The notes under the pieces: generated by a model | Told to the model about the DNA's origin: nothing | Database searches by the model: none | What the model saw: only the letters and a program-made list of their open reading frames with translations | Shown: positions 9,380-23,598 of the stretch, piece after piece | Position numbering within the stretch: position 1 is the first letter of the stretch | How the letters are laid out: each line of letters starts with the position of its first letter | Assembly: GCF_002017875.1 (NCBI RefSeq) | Contig: NZ_MUFV01000001.1 | Span: forward strand, 372,001 to 436,000 | Source: Deinococcus sp. LM3 | GTDB taxonomy: Bacteria > Deinococcota > Deinococci > Deinococcales > Deinococcaceae | Length of the DNA: 64,000 nt | Direction of reading: 5' to 3' | Position numbers and translations under genes: made by a program

Positions 9380-10111
9380 ATGATGGACATCTTCAACATG
9401 CTCGGCGGAATGGGACAGGCGCAGCAGACTGTCGCGCGGCAGACCGGGGCCAGCCCGGACCAGACGCAGGCGGCCATGCAGGCGGCGCTGCCGCTGCTGC
9501 TGGGCGCCCTGACCCGCAACGCCACGCAGCCCGGCGGCCTGGACGCCCTGAGCGGCGCCCTGAACCGCCACGATGGCAGCGCCCTGGACGCCTTCACGCA
9601 GGGGCAGGCGCCCGACACGCAGGACGGCCAGAAGATCCTGGGGCACGTGTTCGGAGGGCAGCAGACCCAGGCGGCGCAGGCCGTCAGCCGACGCGCCGGG
9701 ATCGACCCGCAGATGGCCATGCAGATCATGAGCATGCTGGCCCCGCTGGTGCTGGCGTACCTGAGCCGCCAGAAGCAGGGGCAGGGAACGCAGGGTGGCG
9801 GCGCCGACCTGGGCAGCGTCCTGGGCGGCCTGCTCGGTGGCGGCGCGGCCGGTGGACTGGGCGGCATGCTCGGCGGGATGCTGGGCGGCGGCGCACAGCC
9901 TCAAGCGCAGACCGGCCGCGCACCGGCCTCCACGGGCGGCGACCTGGGCGGCCTGCTGGGCAGCGTCCTGGGCGGCGGGCAGCAGCAGCAGACGGCCCCG
10001 GCCGGCGGCGGCCTGATGGGCACCCTGAACCGCGCGCTGGACAGTGACGGGGACGGCAGCGCCCTGGACGACCTGATCGGCATGTTCGGCGGTTCCGGCC
10101 AGCGCCGCTGA
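9380..10111 (+). CDS. DUF937 protein
   Basis: 243 residues. The N-terminal two thirds match DUF937: MDIFNMLGGMGQAQQTVARQTGASPDQTQAAMQAALPLLLGALTRN, then DGQKILGHVFGGQQ and ISRRAGID-like segments. The remainder is low complexity, made of GGLLGG, GGMLGG and QQQQ runs, with an acidic DSDGDGSALDDLIGMFGG motif near the end. The domain is thought to be helical and is related to YidB-like proteins; function unknown. GGAGGA eight bases upstream sets the start. A perfect 14-bp hairpin follows the gene. Confidence 0.85.
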   Translation: MMDIFNMLGGMGQAQQTVARQTGASPDQTQAAMQAALPLLLGALTRNATQPGGLDALSGALNRHDGSALDAFTQGQAPDTQDGQKILGHVFGGQQTQAAQAVSRRAGIDPQMAMQIMSMLAPLVLAYLSRQKQGQGTQGGGADLGSVLGGLLGGGAAGGLGGMLGGMLGGGAQPQAQTGRAPASTGGDLGGLLGSVLGGGQQQQTAPAGGGLMGTLNRALDSDGDGSALDDLIGMFGGSGQRR

Positions 10112-10120
10112 CTCCACCGG

Positions 10121-10165
10121 CGCCGGGGCGGGTGGGCACATCGCTCACCCGCCCCGGCGTCTGTT
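10121..10165. terminator. 14-bp GC hairpin between convergent genes
   Basis: Arms at 10121-10134 and 10146-10159 are perfectly complementary (CGCCGGGGCGGGTG type), with an 11-base loop and TCTGTTT after the plus-strand arm. It serves the DUF937 gene and possibly the convergent cysteine synthase gene. Confidence 0.75.
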
Positions 10166-10202
10166 TCCCCGTGTTCAGTCGGCGGCCCTCAGTTTGCGGC
10201 GC

Positions 10203-11159
<957 letters not shown>

Positions 11160-11226
11160 GCCGCCCAGGATAGGCCCTGCGCGGCGCAGGAATCGGGGGG
11201 AAGCAGACAGGGGGCGCCCCACAGCA

Positions 11227-11264
11227 CAGGGAGCCGCGCACCCATCACGGCGCGCGGCTCCCTG
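11227..11264 (-). terminator. 13-bp hairpin after the PRC-barrel gene
   Basis: Arms CAGGGAGCCGCGC and GCGCGGCTCCCTG are perfectly paired around a 12-base loop, 17 bases beyond the stop of the PRC-barrel gene. There is no long U-run. Confidence 0.7.
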
Positions 11265-11280
11265 CCTATTCCTCTGGTGC

Positions 11281-13170
11281 CTAGCGGGGGGGCTGGCTGT
11301 CCGGGGCGTCCTGTTCGGGCAGCGCGGCCTCGCCGGTCGCGTCGGGGCGGCTGGCCAGCGGGTCGATGTGCGGCATGTCCCGGCTGACGCTGCTGACCAG
11401 GATGTCCAGCACGTTCCCGTCGCGGGCGGCCTGCACGGCGCGGTTGGTGACGATCTCGCCGATGTTCAGGATGATCGAGTCGTCGGGCGCGAGGATCACG
11501 CGGGTCACGGGGCGGCCCAGGGCGTCGCGGACCTTCTGCTCCTCGGCTTCCTGCTGGCGCTGGTCGATGACCTCACTGGCCTGCTCGCGCTTGTCGCCCA
11601 GCCACGCCCTGGCGCGGTCGATCAGGTTCCCGGCGCCCTCGCCGACGCTGGCCAGTCCGCCCGCGACGGCGGTTCCGGCAGCCGGGCCGGACGCGCCGCC
11701 GGTGGTGGCGTCGATCAGGGCCTGCTGCACGCCCAGGTGCCGGGCGCGGTCCGCGATGGCGGGCGTGACGATCTGCCCCTGCGCCGCCACGAGGCTCCCA
11801 CCAGGGGCGCGCACGTCGCTGCGGGCACGGCGTCCCACCGCAGCTTCCAGGGTGTTCGGGTCCAGGGCGGCGCGTTCCCGCAGACCCTGCACGCCGCTCC
11901 CGATGGCCCCGCCGGTCGCGGCGGCGGTCAGGGCGGCCAGTCGGCCGGTCTGCTCGGCGCGGTCCGCCTGGAAGGAGGTGATGGTCGCGCCGGCCGGCAC
12001 GATGACCTCACCGGCGTCGGTGGCGATCTCGCGGCTGGCGGTCTTGCCGGTCACGTAGGCTTTCTGGCGTTCGGCGGTGGCGTCCTGCACGTCGGCGTAG
12101 GATTCCTGCACGCGGTCGCGGGCGCTGCCGTAGGCCTCGCTGATGGCTCCGGCGGTCGCGGCGGCCGTCAGGGCACCGAGGCGGCCGGTCTGTTCGGCGC
12201 GCGCGGCGTGTTCGGCGGTGATGGTGTCCCCGAAGGCGACGATCACCTCGCCCGTGTCGGTGCTGATGTCGCTGCTGGCGATCTTGCCGGTCACGTAGGC
12301 TTTCTGACGTTCGGCGGTGGCGTCCTTCACGTCGGCGTAGGTGTCCTGCACGCGGTCACGGGCGCTGCCGTAGGCGTCGGCGATCACTCCGCCGGTGGCG
12401 GCGGTGGCGAGCGCGGCGAGTTTCCCGGCGGTTTCGGCCTCGTCGGCCTGTGCGGCGGTGATGGTTTCGCCCTTGGAGACGATCACGCGGCCGTCCCCGG
12501 CGGTGATGTCGCCCCCGGCGGTCTTGCCGACCACGTACTCCTTCTGGCGTTCGCGGGTGGCCTCGGCGATATTCTCGTAGGCGTCCTTCACGCTGTCGGC
12601 CGCGCCGGTGTACGCCCCGGCAACGGCCTGACCGGCGCTCTGGAGCGCCCCGCGCAGCCCACCGTCGTCCTGTTCCTGCATGGCGCTGGCGACCTCGACC
12701 GGCACGATGGCGGTGTCCGCGCCGATCTGCACGCTCTCGGGGACCGGCACGAAGGTGCGGCCGCTGCTGAGGTCGGCGAACAGGCCGCCGGTGGCCTCGT
12801 ACCCTTCCACGCGGCCGGTGTGCTCGTCGAAGAACACGTCGGCGATGCGGCCCAGGTTCTGCCCGTCGGTGGTCAGCAGCGTCAGGCCGATCAGGCTGCT
12901 CTTGCTGTCCAGCGCCTCTTTCAGGCGGCCGTCCTCGCGGGTGGTGGTGACGGCGTCGGGGTCGGCGACCATGATGGCGTCCTCGCCGATGGAGCGGACC
13001 TGCACGAAGGGCACGGCCTTGGCGGCGCTGAACCAGCCCCCCTCGTCGACCAGCAGACCCAGCACCTGATTGGCCTGATGGTCGAAGATGACGTCGTGAA
13101 CGGTTTCGATCTTCTCGCCGGTGCTGATGGCGATGACGGGACGGCCGAGGATTTCCTTAGCTTTGATCAT
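11281..13170 (-). CDS. PRC-barrel protein with 80-residue tandem repeats
   Basis: 629 residues, without a signal peptide. Residues ~1-75 and ~88-165 are two PRC-barrel domains (GRPVIAISTGEKIETVHDVIFD; LLTTDGQNLGRIADVFFDEHTGRVEGYEA). From residue 208 an 80-residue unit is repeated: copies at 208-287 and 288-367, and a third that degenerates after ~430. Each unit pairs a small beta module (GEVIVxxGxTIT, then an A..A.. helix) with a charged helix (YGSARDRVQ..YADV.DATAERQKAYVTGK) that looks LEA-like. A fourth, diverged beta module follows (VAAQGQIVTPAIADRARHLGV), then a helix and a last module (IILNIGEIVTNRAVQAARDGNV). A scaffold or envelope-stress role is inference. A 45-residue membrane protein gene lies directly upstream. 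Confidence 0.85.
   Translation of the reverse strand: MIKAKEILGRPVIAISTGEKIETVHDVIFDHQANQVLGLLVDEGGWFSAAKAVPFVQVRSIGEDAIMVADPDAVTTTREDGRLKEALDSKSSLIGLTLLTTDGQNLGRIADVFFDEHTGRVEGYEATGGLFADLSSGRTFVPVPESVQIGADTAIVPVEVASAMQEQDDGGLRGALQSAGQAVAGAYTGAADSVKDAYENIAEATRERQKEYVVGKTAGGDITAGDGRVIVSKGETITAAQADEAETAGKLAALATAATGGVIADAYGSARDRVQDTYADVKDATAERQKAYVTGKIASSDISTDTGEVIVAFGDTITAEHAARAEQTGRLGALTAAATAGAISEAYGSARDRVQESYADVQDATAERQKAYVTGKTASREIATDAGEVIVPAGATITSFQADRAEQTGRLAALTAAATGGAIGSGVQGLRERAALDPNTLEAAVGRRARSDVRAPGGSLVAAQGQIVTPAIADRARHLGVQQALIDATTGGASGPAAGTAVAGGLASVGEGAGNLIDRARAWLGDKREQASEVIDQRQQEAEEQKVRDALGRPVTRVILAPDDSIILNIGEIVTNRAVQAARDGNVLDILVSSVSRDMPHIDPLASRPDATGEAALPEQDAPDSQPPR
12070..12549 (-). 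repeat. tandem 240-bp coding repeats in the PRC-barrel gene
   Basis: Two complete in-register 240-bp units (12310-12549 and 12070-12309) encode 80 residues each with about 65-70% visible identity. A third unit continues to about 11880. The period is exact, with no indels between the units. Confidence 0.85.
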
Positions 13171-13209
13171 GGGGGACTCCGGGAAGTGCGGGGAAGGTCA
13201 CGTTGGGGT

Positions 13210-13347
13210 TCAGATGAAGCCGAGGTCCAGCAGGCCCTGGGGCTTGAGGTACAGGAAGTACAGCAGCAGGAACAGTGCGATCAGCACGAGCAGCAGGATC
13301 AGGAGTTTGCCTCCGTTGCCACCGGAATTGCCTTTGAGTCGGGTCAT
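13210..13347 (-). CDS. 45-residue single-span membrane protein
   Basis: MTRLKGNSGGNGG is a basic, Gly-rich cytosolic head, followed by about 22 strongly hydrophobic residues (KLLILLLVLIALFLLLYFLYL) and a short tail. GGAGG lies four bases before the ATG on the minus strand. The gene is 39 bases upstream of the PRC-barrel gene on the same strand, so the two are probably cotranscribed; a membrane anchor or partner for that protein is a guess. No family recognised. Confidence 0.65.
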   Translation of the reverse strand: MTRLKGNSGGNGGKLLILLLVLIALFLLLYFLYLKPQGLLDLGFI

Positions 13348-13465
13348 GATGCCTCCACTCCCGAGTGTATGGAGCGGCCGGGCCGTTCTCGTGCGGCGCC
13401 GACCATGACAACTTGACTGAACCTTGGTCCCCTCTTTACGCGGCGCAGGGGCTAGGCTCGGAACC

Positions 13466-14256
13466 GTGAGTCTCTCTGGTCCGTCCCTGCCGTTCCTGCG
13501 TGCCGACGCCGCGCCCCTCGCCCCGCCCGAGCGGCGGCTGTCCGACCTGCCCCTGACCGTGCTGGTCGGCGTGACCGGCGTGGGAAAAAGTACGGCCCTG
13601 GCGGCCCTGACCGGCGCGGACCCGGCCATGCGGGTCCTGCCGGACCGGCGCGAGGTGACGGACGCCGTGATGATCCTGCCTGCCACGGGCGGCGCGCCCG
13701 TACGGGACCGCGAGGAACGGTTCCGGCTGACCGCCCGTTACCGCCAGGAGCAGCCGGGCGGGATGGCGCAGGCGCTGGGGTCGCTGGTGGCCGACGTGCG
13801 GCACTGGGGCGAGGCTCCGGTGTTCGACGGACTGCGCGGCCTGGACGAGGTGCGCTTCGCGGCCGATTCGTTCCCGGCGTGGCGCTTCGTGGCGCTCGGC
13901 GCGCCGGACGGGGTGCGGGTGCGGCGGCTGCTGGGCCGCGCGGACAGCTTCGATCAGGTGGCGGCCGAAAGCGGCGGAACGCTGCGGGCGGAGCTGGCCG
14001 CGCTGGCGGATGTGGAGGCCGTGTTCACCCCGGCGGAACTGGATGATCTGGCCGGGTTGCCCGCCCAGGGCTTCGCGCCGGGCGACGTGCTGGCGAAGGT
14101 GCGGATCGTGGTGTCCGAGCGGCGTAACTACGACCCGGCGGCCGCCGAGGCGTTCCTGCGGACGCTGCCGCCCGCGCGGGCGCTGGTGCTGGATACCGTG
14201 GCGCTGGACCCGGCGGGCGTGGCGGCGGCCGTGCGCGCCTGGGCCGGAGGGGCGGC

Positions 14257-14260
<4 letters not shown>
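13466..14260 (+). CDS. P-loop NTPase/kinase-like protein, unknown substrate
   Basis: 264 residues. Walker A is VGVTGVGKSTALAAL (~33-40), followed by RREVTDAVMIL. A probable Walker B/lid region is VFDGLRGLDEVRFAADSFPAWRFVALGAPDGVRVRRLLGRADSFD, which is reminiscent of small-molecule kinases (gluconate or dephospho-CoA kinase type). I cannot assign a substrate. The GTG start has TAGGCT at 13453-13458, seven bases upstream (leaderless). Its stop overlaps the next start (GTGA at 14257-14260), so it is coupled to the epimerase-like gene and likely works in the same pathway. Confidence 0.75.
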
Positions 14261-15345
<1,085 letters not shown>

Positions 15346-15472
15346 CCGATGCGAGGACCGGGGTGTGCGCGGGGCAGGTTGTTTAGGCAGTTCCGGCCGC
15401 AGAAACGACTGTGAAGGTCCGGGCGGCGCCGGCGGTCATGACGCTGTCATGATGACCGCAACATAATGAGGT

Positions 15473-15754
15473 ATGGATCAAGAAATGCTTAACGCATTGC
15501 TGCTGCCGCTGATGTTCAGCATGGCGGGCGGCACCTACGTCTACCTGTGCCTGCCGGACCGCCGGGCGCAGGGCCTGCTGATTCTCACGCTGTTTCAGCT
15601 GGTCGGCGCGGTCGGGTACGTCATGCAGCCCACCCTGGAACTCCTGATGCTGCTGTCCCTGCACGCCAGCGTCGTGCTGGTCATGCTGGTCCGCCACCTG
15701 CAGGGCCCGGTGCCCGTCGCCAGCGAAAACGGAGAGCGGCAGCAGCACCGCTGA
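15473..15754 (+). CDS. small three-helix membrane protein, unknown
   Basis: 93 residues with three hydrophobic stretches (LLLPLMFSMAGGTYVYLCL, LLILTLFQLVGAVGYVM, LELLMLLSLHASVVLVMLV) and a charged tail ending QQHR. CATAAT at 15462-15467 lies five bases before the ATG, and GAGG overlaps the spacer. Inverted repeat GGTCAT (15434-15439)/ATGACC (15452-15457) sits where a repressor could act. The family is not recognised. Confidence 0.65.
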   Translation: MDQEMLNALLLPLMFSMAGGTYVYLCLPDRRAQGLLILTLFQLVGAVGYVMQPTLELLMLLSLHASVVLVMLVRHLQGPVPVASENGERQQHR

Positions 15755-15781
15755 GCGACCCGCCCACAGCACCGGGAAGCA

Positions 15782-15836
15782 CCGGGAAGAAGGACGACAT
15801 CAGGCGCCAGCTGTCTGATGTCGTCCTTCTTCCCGG
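15782..15836. terminator. 22-bp perfect hairpin, bidirectional terminator
   Basis: Arms at 15782-15803 and 15815-15836 pair without mismatch around an 11-base loop, between convergent genes. The plus strand carries CTTCTTCCCGG in the descending arm. It is unusually long for an intrinsic terminator. Confidence 0.75.
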
Positions 15837-15867
15837 ATAGCCGTCAGGGCTTCTGCTGCCGGGACCG

Positions 15868-16368
15868 TCAGGGGTGGGTGGTCATCAGGGTCTGCACGGT
15901 GCGGGTCATGGCGTCCAGGACGGGGCGGCTGTTCAGGCAGGCGACCAGGGCGCGGGTGGCCTGATGTTCGCTGCCGCGCAGGCCGCCCTGCAGGTGCTCG
16001 CGCACGGTTGGGTGCAGGTGGCCGCGCACGAACAGCAGGTCGCGCAGCAGGTCGTCGGCGCTGAGGGCCGGGCCGCTCTCGCCGTCCGGCGTGGCGGTGA
16101 TCAGCAGCGGGCGGCCCCGGTCGTCCAGGCTCAGCGTGGCGTGCAGGGGCCGCCCGGCGCGGCGCGAGACGTGTTCCAGGGTGGGCACGAAGGCGTTCAC
16201 GAGGTTCAGGGCGAGGCTGCGGCCCAGCAGGGTCAGGCGCGGCTGGTCGGGCAGGGTGGCGCCCAGCGTCTGGGTCAGGTGCCGGGCCAGCCGGTCGCCC
16301 TCGGCCATCAGGGCGGCCTGCGGATCGGCGGGCCAGTCGGTGTCTGGTGGGGGGTCGGGAAGCGTCAT
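15868..16368 (-). CDS. hypothetical cytosolic protein
   Basis: 166 residues, no signal peptide or membrane segment. Mostly predicted helical, with a short beta segment (LHATLSLDDRGRPLLITATPDGES) in the middle. It contains a conserved-looking DDLLRDLLFVRGHLHPTVREHL stretch. I do not recognise the family. It is monocistronic, flanked by a strong hairpin downstream and the divergent glucan phosphorylase promoter upstream. The coding character (codon use, GC3) fits its neighbours. Confidence 0.65.
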   Translation of the reverse strand: MTLPDPPPDTDWPADPQAALMAEGDRLARHLTQTLGATLPDQPRLTLLGRSLALNLVNAFVPTLEHVSRRAGRPLHATLSLDDRGRPLLITATPDGESGPALSADDLLRDLLFVRGHLHPTVREHLQGGLRGSEHQATRALVACLNSRPVLDAMTRTVQTLMTTHP

Positions 16369-16481
16369 GGGGTCATGCTGACATGCCGGGCGGCTGTCTG
16401 GACAACCGCCGCCGGGGGCCGTGCTGCACGCCTGCCGGGAATTTAGGTGGTCAAGATGGGCTTAGTGTAAGCTCATCTGGT

Positions 16482-18998
<2,517 letters not shown>

Positions 18999-19034
18999 TC
19001 AGACCAAGCTGAGCCTCCGCTCGCCCAGCGACAC

Positions 19035-19066
19035 GCAACCCCCCGCCCAGTCCGGCGGGGGGTTGC
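19035..19066 (+). terminator. 13-bp hairpin terminator after glgP
   Basis: GCAACCCCCCGCC (19035-19047) pairs perfectly with 19054-19066 around a six-base loop, 36 bases after the stop. Confidence 0.8.
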
Positions 19067-19148
19067 CGTTGTGCACGCTCCCCCACTGTCCCCCGCTGCC
19101 CTGCACGGGGTGACAGCCCCGCCGCCCCCGCAGCAGGTAGCGTGGGGC

Positions 19149-19583
19149 ATGAGTGACCACACGAACGATCCGGCCGCGACCGACCCGCAGGACAGCGAGA
19201 TGCTCACGCGCGGCAAACAGAAGCGGGCGCAGATTATGGGGCAGGAGTTCGTGGACCGCGCCTTCGCCGGCGACCCGCAGGCCTTCGGCGCGGACTTCCA
19301 GCGGTTCCTGACCGAGTACGCCTGGGGCGCCGTGTGGGGACGCGGCGGCCTGAGCGACCGGGAGCGGCACATGATCACGCTGGGCATCCTGGCCGCGCTG
19401 GGACGCGACCGGGAATTCGAGGGACACGTGCGCGCCACCGCCAGCAGCGGCGTCAGCGAACGCGACCTGAGCGATGTGCTGCATCAGGTGGCGATCTACG
19501 CGGGCGTGCCCGCCGCGCTGAGCGGCTTCCGGCTGGCCGGAGCGGTTCTGGCGGAGCGGCCGGACCCGCCGGAAGGCACCTGA
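19149..19583 (+). CDS. carboxymuconolactone decarboxylase family protein (PcaC-like)
   Basis: 144 residues. AhpD/CMD fold: TRGKQKRAQIMGQEFVDRAF, then FLTEYAWGAVWGRGGLSDRERHMITLGILAALGRDREFEGHVRAT and VLHQVAIYAGVPAALSGFRLA, the PcaC pattern with the catalytic-site RGGLSxRER loop. There is no CxxC, so it is not an AhpD peroxidase. Authentic 4-carboxymuconolactone decarboxylase activity is possible, but no other protocatechuate genes are nearby. TAGCGT lies five bases before the ATG (leaderless-like). The preceding longer frame is non-coding. Confidence 0.85.
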   Translation: MSDHTNDPAATDPQDSEMLTRGKQKRAQIMGQEFVDRAFAGDPQAFGADFQRFLTEYAWGAVWGRGGLSDRERHMITLGILAALGRDREFEGHVRATASSGVSERDLSDVLHQVAIYAGVPAALSGFRLAGAVLAERPDPPEGT

Positions 19584-19683
19584 ACCGGATGCTGCCGGTC
19601 CGTCCCGGCCGGACAGACGCGCGGCGCGGGCCGACTAGGGGCCTTTCCCAGATGGGCGCGGCGCAGGTGGTCTAATGCCCGGC

Positions 19684-20601
19684 ATGACCGCCGCCCGTTC
19701 CACCGCGCGCCCCCGGCCGGGCCTGCCTCCCATTCCGGCGCTGCTGCTGGCCATGGTCAGCATTCAGGGGGGCGCGGCGTTCGCCAAGACGCTGTTCCCC
19801 ACGCTGGGCGCGGCCGGCACCACGACCCTGCGCGTCACGCTGGCCGCCGCGCTGCTGGTGGTGCTGCTGCGCCCGAACCTGCGCGCCCTGACCCGCGCCG
19901 ACTGGGCGGCCATCGTGCCGTACGGCACGGCGCTGGGCCTGATGAACCTCGCGTTCTACGAGTCGCTGCGGACCCTGCCACTGGGGTTGGCGGTCACGCT
20001 GGAGTTCATCGGGCCGCTCACGCTGTCGCTGCTGCTGTCTCGCCGCGCGCTGGACGTGGCGTGGGTGGTCCTGGCGGGGCTGGGGATCGCGCTGATCTCG
20101 CCGCTGGGGCAGCAGTTGACGGGCGGCGTGGCGGCCGCGCCGGTCTCGCCGGTCGGGATCGGGCTGGCGCTGCTGGCCGGGGCGTTCTGGGCGCTGTACA
20201 TCCTGGCGGGCGGCGCGGTGGGGCGGCGTGTGCCCGGCACAACCGGGGTGGTGGCGGGCATGATCGTGGCGGCCATCGTCACCCTGCCGTTCGGCGTGGC
20301 AGAGGCCGGCACGGACCTGCTGACGCCCGGCGCGCTGCTGCTGGGGCTGGGCGTGGCGGTGCTGTCCAGCGCCCTGCCGTACACCCTGGAGATGCGGGCA
20401 CTGCGGGCCATTCCGGCCCGGATCTTCGGCGTGATGATGAGCGTCGAGCCGGCCATCGCCGCCCTGAGCGGCCTGCTGTTCCTGGGCGAGCGTCTGGGCG
20501 CCGCGCAGTGGATCGCCATGCTGTGCGTGATCGCCGCCAGCGCCGGCATCAACCTGACCGGCAAACCCACCGCGCACAGCGAACCCGAACCGGTGAACTG
20601 A
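19684..20601 (+). CDS. EamA/RhtA-type transporter
   Basis: About 305 residues with ten hydrophobic helices in two EamA repeats (KTLFPTLGAAGTTTLRVTLAAALL; LEFIGPLTLSLLLSRR; EPAIAALSGLLFLGERLGAAQWIAMLCVIAASAG). The pattern is closest to RhtA-like amino acid (threonine/homoserine) exporters; the substrate is inference. TCTAAT at 19671-19676, seven bases before the ATG at 19684, is a leaderless promoter; an ATG at 19675 overlaps that box and is therefore less likely. The stop codon TGA (20599-20601) coincides with the end of a dispersed repeat fragment. Confidence 0.88.
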   Translation: MTAARSTARPRPGLPPIPALLLAMVSIQGGAAFAKTLFPTLGAAGTTTLRVTLAAALLVVLLRPNLRALTRADWAAIVPYGTALGLMNLAFYESLRTLPLGLAVTLEFIGPLTLSLLLSRRALDVAWVVLAGLGIALISPLGQQLTGGVAAAPVSPVGIGLALLAGAFWALYILAGGAVGRRVPGTTGVVAGMIVAAIVTLPFGVAEAGTDLLTPGALLLGLGVAVLSSALPYTLEMRALRAIPARIFGVMMSVEPAIAALSGLLFLGERLGAAQWIAMLCVIAASAGINLTGKPTAHSEPEPVN

Positions 20602-20672
20602 CACGGACTCCGATGGAATGGCTTGCAAAGCCGCTGGGTCTGAGCGGAGAAGGAGAGAAACGCCCCTGCGGA
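20601..20672 (-). repeat. degenerate copy of the ATACGGA dispersed element
   Basis: Begins ACACGGACTCCGATGGAATGG and matches the reverse complement of the 38092-38249 copy for ~50 bases. It lacks the internal CTCGTAGAGCTGC segment, resumes with GGAGAGAAACGCCCCT and then fades. The TGA of the preceding transporter gene forms its outer edge. Confidence 0.75.
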
Positions 20673-20715
20673 TTCATCCCTTCAGGGCAGACCAGCGATG
20701 AACACGCCGTGTTGA

Positions 20716-20752
20716 CCCCTCCCCCTTGAGGGGGGAGGCCGGGAGGGGGTGA
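20716..20752. repeat. C/G-rich inverted motif (CCTCCCCC-TTGA-GGGGGGAGG)
   Basis: Short palindrome followed by GCCGGGAGGGGGTGAG. It resembles the small GC hairpins often dispersed in GC-rich genomes. The rest of the 20602-20935 gap contains no open gene that I can support. Confidence 0.4.
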
Positions 20753-20830
20753 GCAGGAACGGCGTTGCAGAAGACGTGTCCATGCTTGCCCCCTCTGGCC
20801 CTTGAACAGTGTCCGCACCATTGATGACAA

Positions 20831-20865
20831 GAAGGCCCGCACAGCATTCCAGCTGGCGGGCCTTC
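20831..20865 (-). terminator. hairpin terminator downstream of the ABC ATPase gene
   Basis: GAAGGCCCGC pairs with GCGGGCCTTC (10 bp, 15-base loop), 70 bases beyond the minus-strand stop at 20936. On the minus strand the second arm ends CTTCTTGTC. Confidence 0.7.
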
Positions 20866-20935
20866 CTCCTGGGTCCTTGCGGGTGGGGCGGACCTCTCCC
20901 CTGCGGCCCAGTGCTTGCGGCCTACACTCCCGGCG

Positions 20936-22513
<1,578 letters not shown>

Positions 22514-22618
22514 ACCCCTCAGTTTACTGTCCAGACAGGCTGTTGGGCAGCACCCGGCCGGGCGCGCGCGGATGGTGGCGCGCACCCGCCCGGCGGGTGG
22601 GTCAGAATGTGGGGCGTC

Positions 22619-23446
22619 ATGGAAACTTTCTGGTTGGCGGTCACGAATCTGGGGCGGGACGAGGTCTTCATCGTGGGTCTGGCGCTGTACACGTGGCTGG
22701 TCCGGCCGGTCGGGGGGCGGAACCTGGGGGTAGCGTTCGCACTGAGTTACCTGCTGAACGCGGCCCTGAAGTACGGCCTGAACCTGCCGCGCCCGTTCAC
22801 GAACGACCCGGCGGCCGCGTCCGAGGCGGCGCGGGCCACGGCGGGCGGGCCGGGCCTGCCCAGCGGGCACTCGCAGATGGCCGCGACCCTGTGGTGGGGC
22901 GTGGCGGCGCAGCTGCGCCGTCCGTGGGTGACCTGGGCGGCGGCGGCGCTCGTCGCGTTGATCGCCGGGTCGCGGCTGGTGCTGAACGTGCACTACCCCA
23001 GTGACGTGATCGTGGGCCTGACGCTGGGCGTGCTGTTCGCGCTGCTGGCGGCCCGCGTGCAGTTCCCGCAGGGCGGCGCGCTGCGCTGGGGGCCGCCGCT
23101 GGGCGCGCTGGTCGTGGCGGCGCTGCTGCCGGCAGGCGCGCCGCGCGAGTTCGCGGCGGGGCTGGGCATGGCCGCCGGGTTCTGGTTCGTGCAGCCGCGC
23201 TTCACGCCGCCCGCGACGGCGCTGGGCCGCGTGATCGTGGCGGTGGCCGGGCTGGCGGTGGTGTTCGCGGTGTACTTCGCGCTGGGGGCGCTGCCGGACG
23301 GGGTCAAGGAGGTCGGGCTGGTGCGGGCGCTGCGCTACGCGCTGCTGGTGCTGGTGGCGGCCGAGGGTGTCCCGCTGCTGCTGCGCCGCTGGCTGCCGGT
23401 CGGTGAAGTCCGGGGCCGCGCCGCCCCGGAACGCGTGACGGCCTGA
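22619..23446 (+). CDS. PAP2-family phosphatase (membrane)
   Basis: About 275 residues with six or more hydrophobic segments. The three phosphatase motifs are present: KYGLNLPRP (KX6RP-like), PSGHSQMA and SRLVLNVHYPSD (SRX5HX3D). They indicate a membrane lipid-phosphate phosphatase such as undecaprenyl- or phosphatidylglycerol-phosphate phosphatase. The region after motif 3 has four extra helices of unknown role. ATG 22619 is used; ATG 22607 would add four residues. It is divergent from the ABC ATPase gene, with 105 bases between the starts. Confidence 0.88.
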   Translation: METFWLAVTNLGRDEVFIVGLALYTWLVRPVGGRNLGVAFALSYLLNAALKYGLNLPRPFTNDPAAASEAARATAGGPGLPSGHSQMAATLWWGVAAQLRRPWVTWAAAALVALIAGSRLVLNVHYPSDVIVGLTLGVLFALLAARVQFPQGGALRWGPPLGALVVAALLPAGAPREFAAGLGMAAGFWFVQPRFTPPATALGRVIVAVAGLAVVFAVYFALGALPDGVKEVGLVRALRYALLVLVAAEGVPLLLRRWLPVGEVRGRAAPERVTA

Positions 23447-23598
23447 GCAGCCCCCGCACACCCGGAACGGTAGGAGGGAGTACACTGTCAGGCGTTTCAA
23501 CAAGTATCGCGGGACGACCGGGAGTTGCAGGGCGACAGGTCGTTGCAGGCGTTGTTCAGGCGGGAAACGCCGCCCTGTTCAGAGTGGAGGTCAGGGAC

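Noticed and set aside
22514..23503. N-terminal extension of the ABC ATPase frame across the PAP2 gene
   Set aside because: It is antisense to a well-supported phosphatase; a leaderless start at 22513 fits the family.
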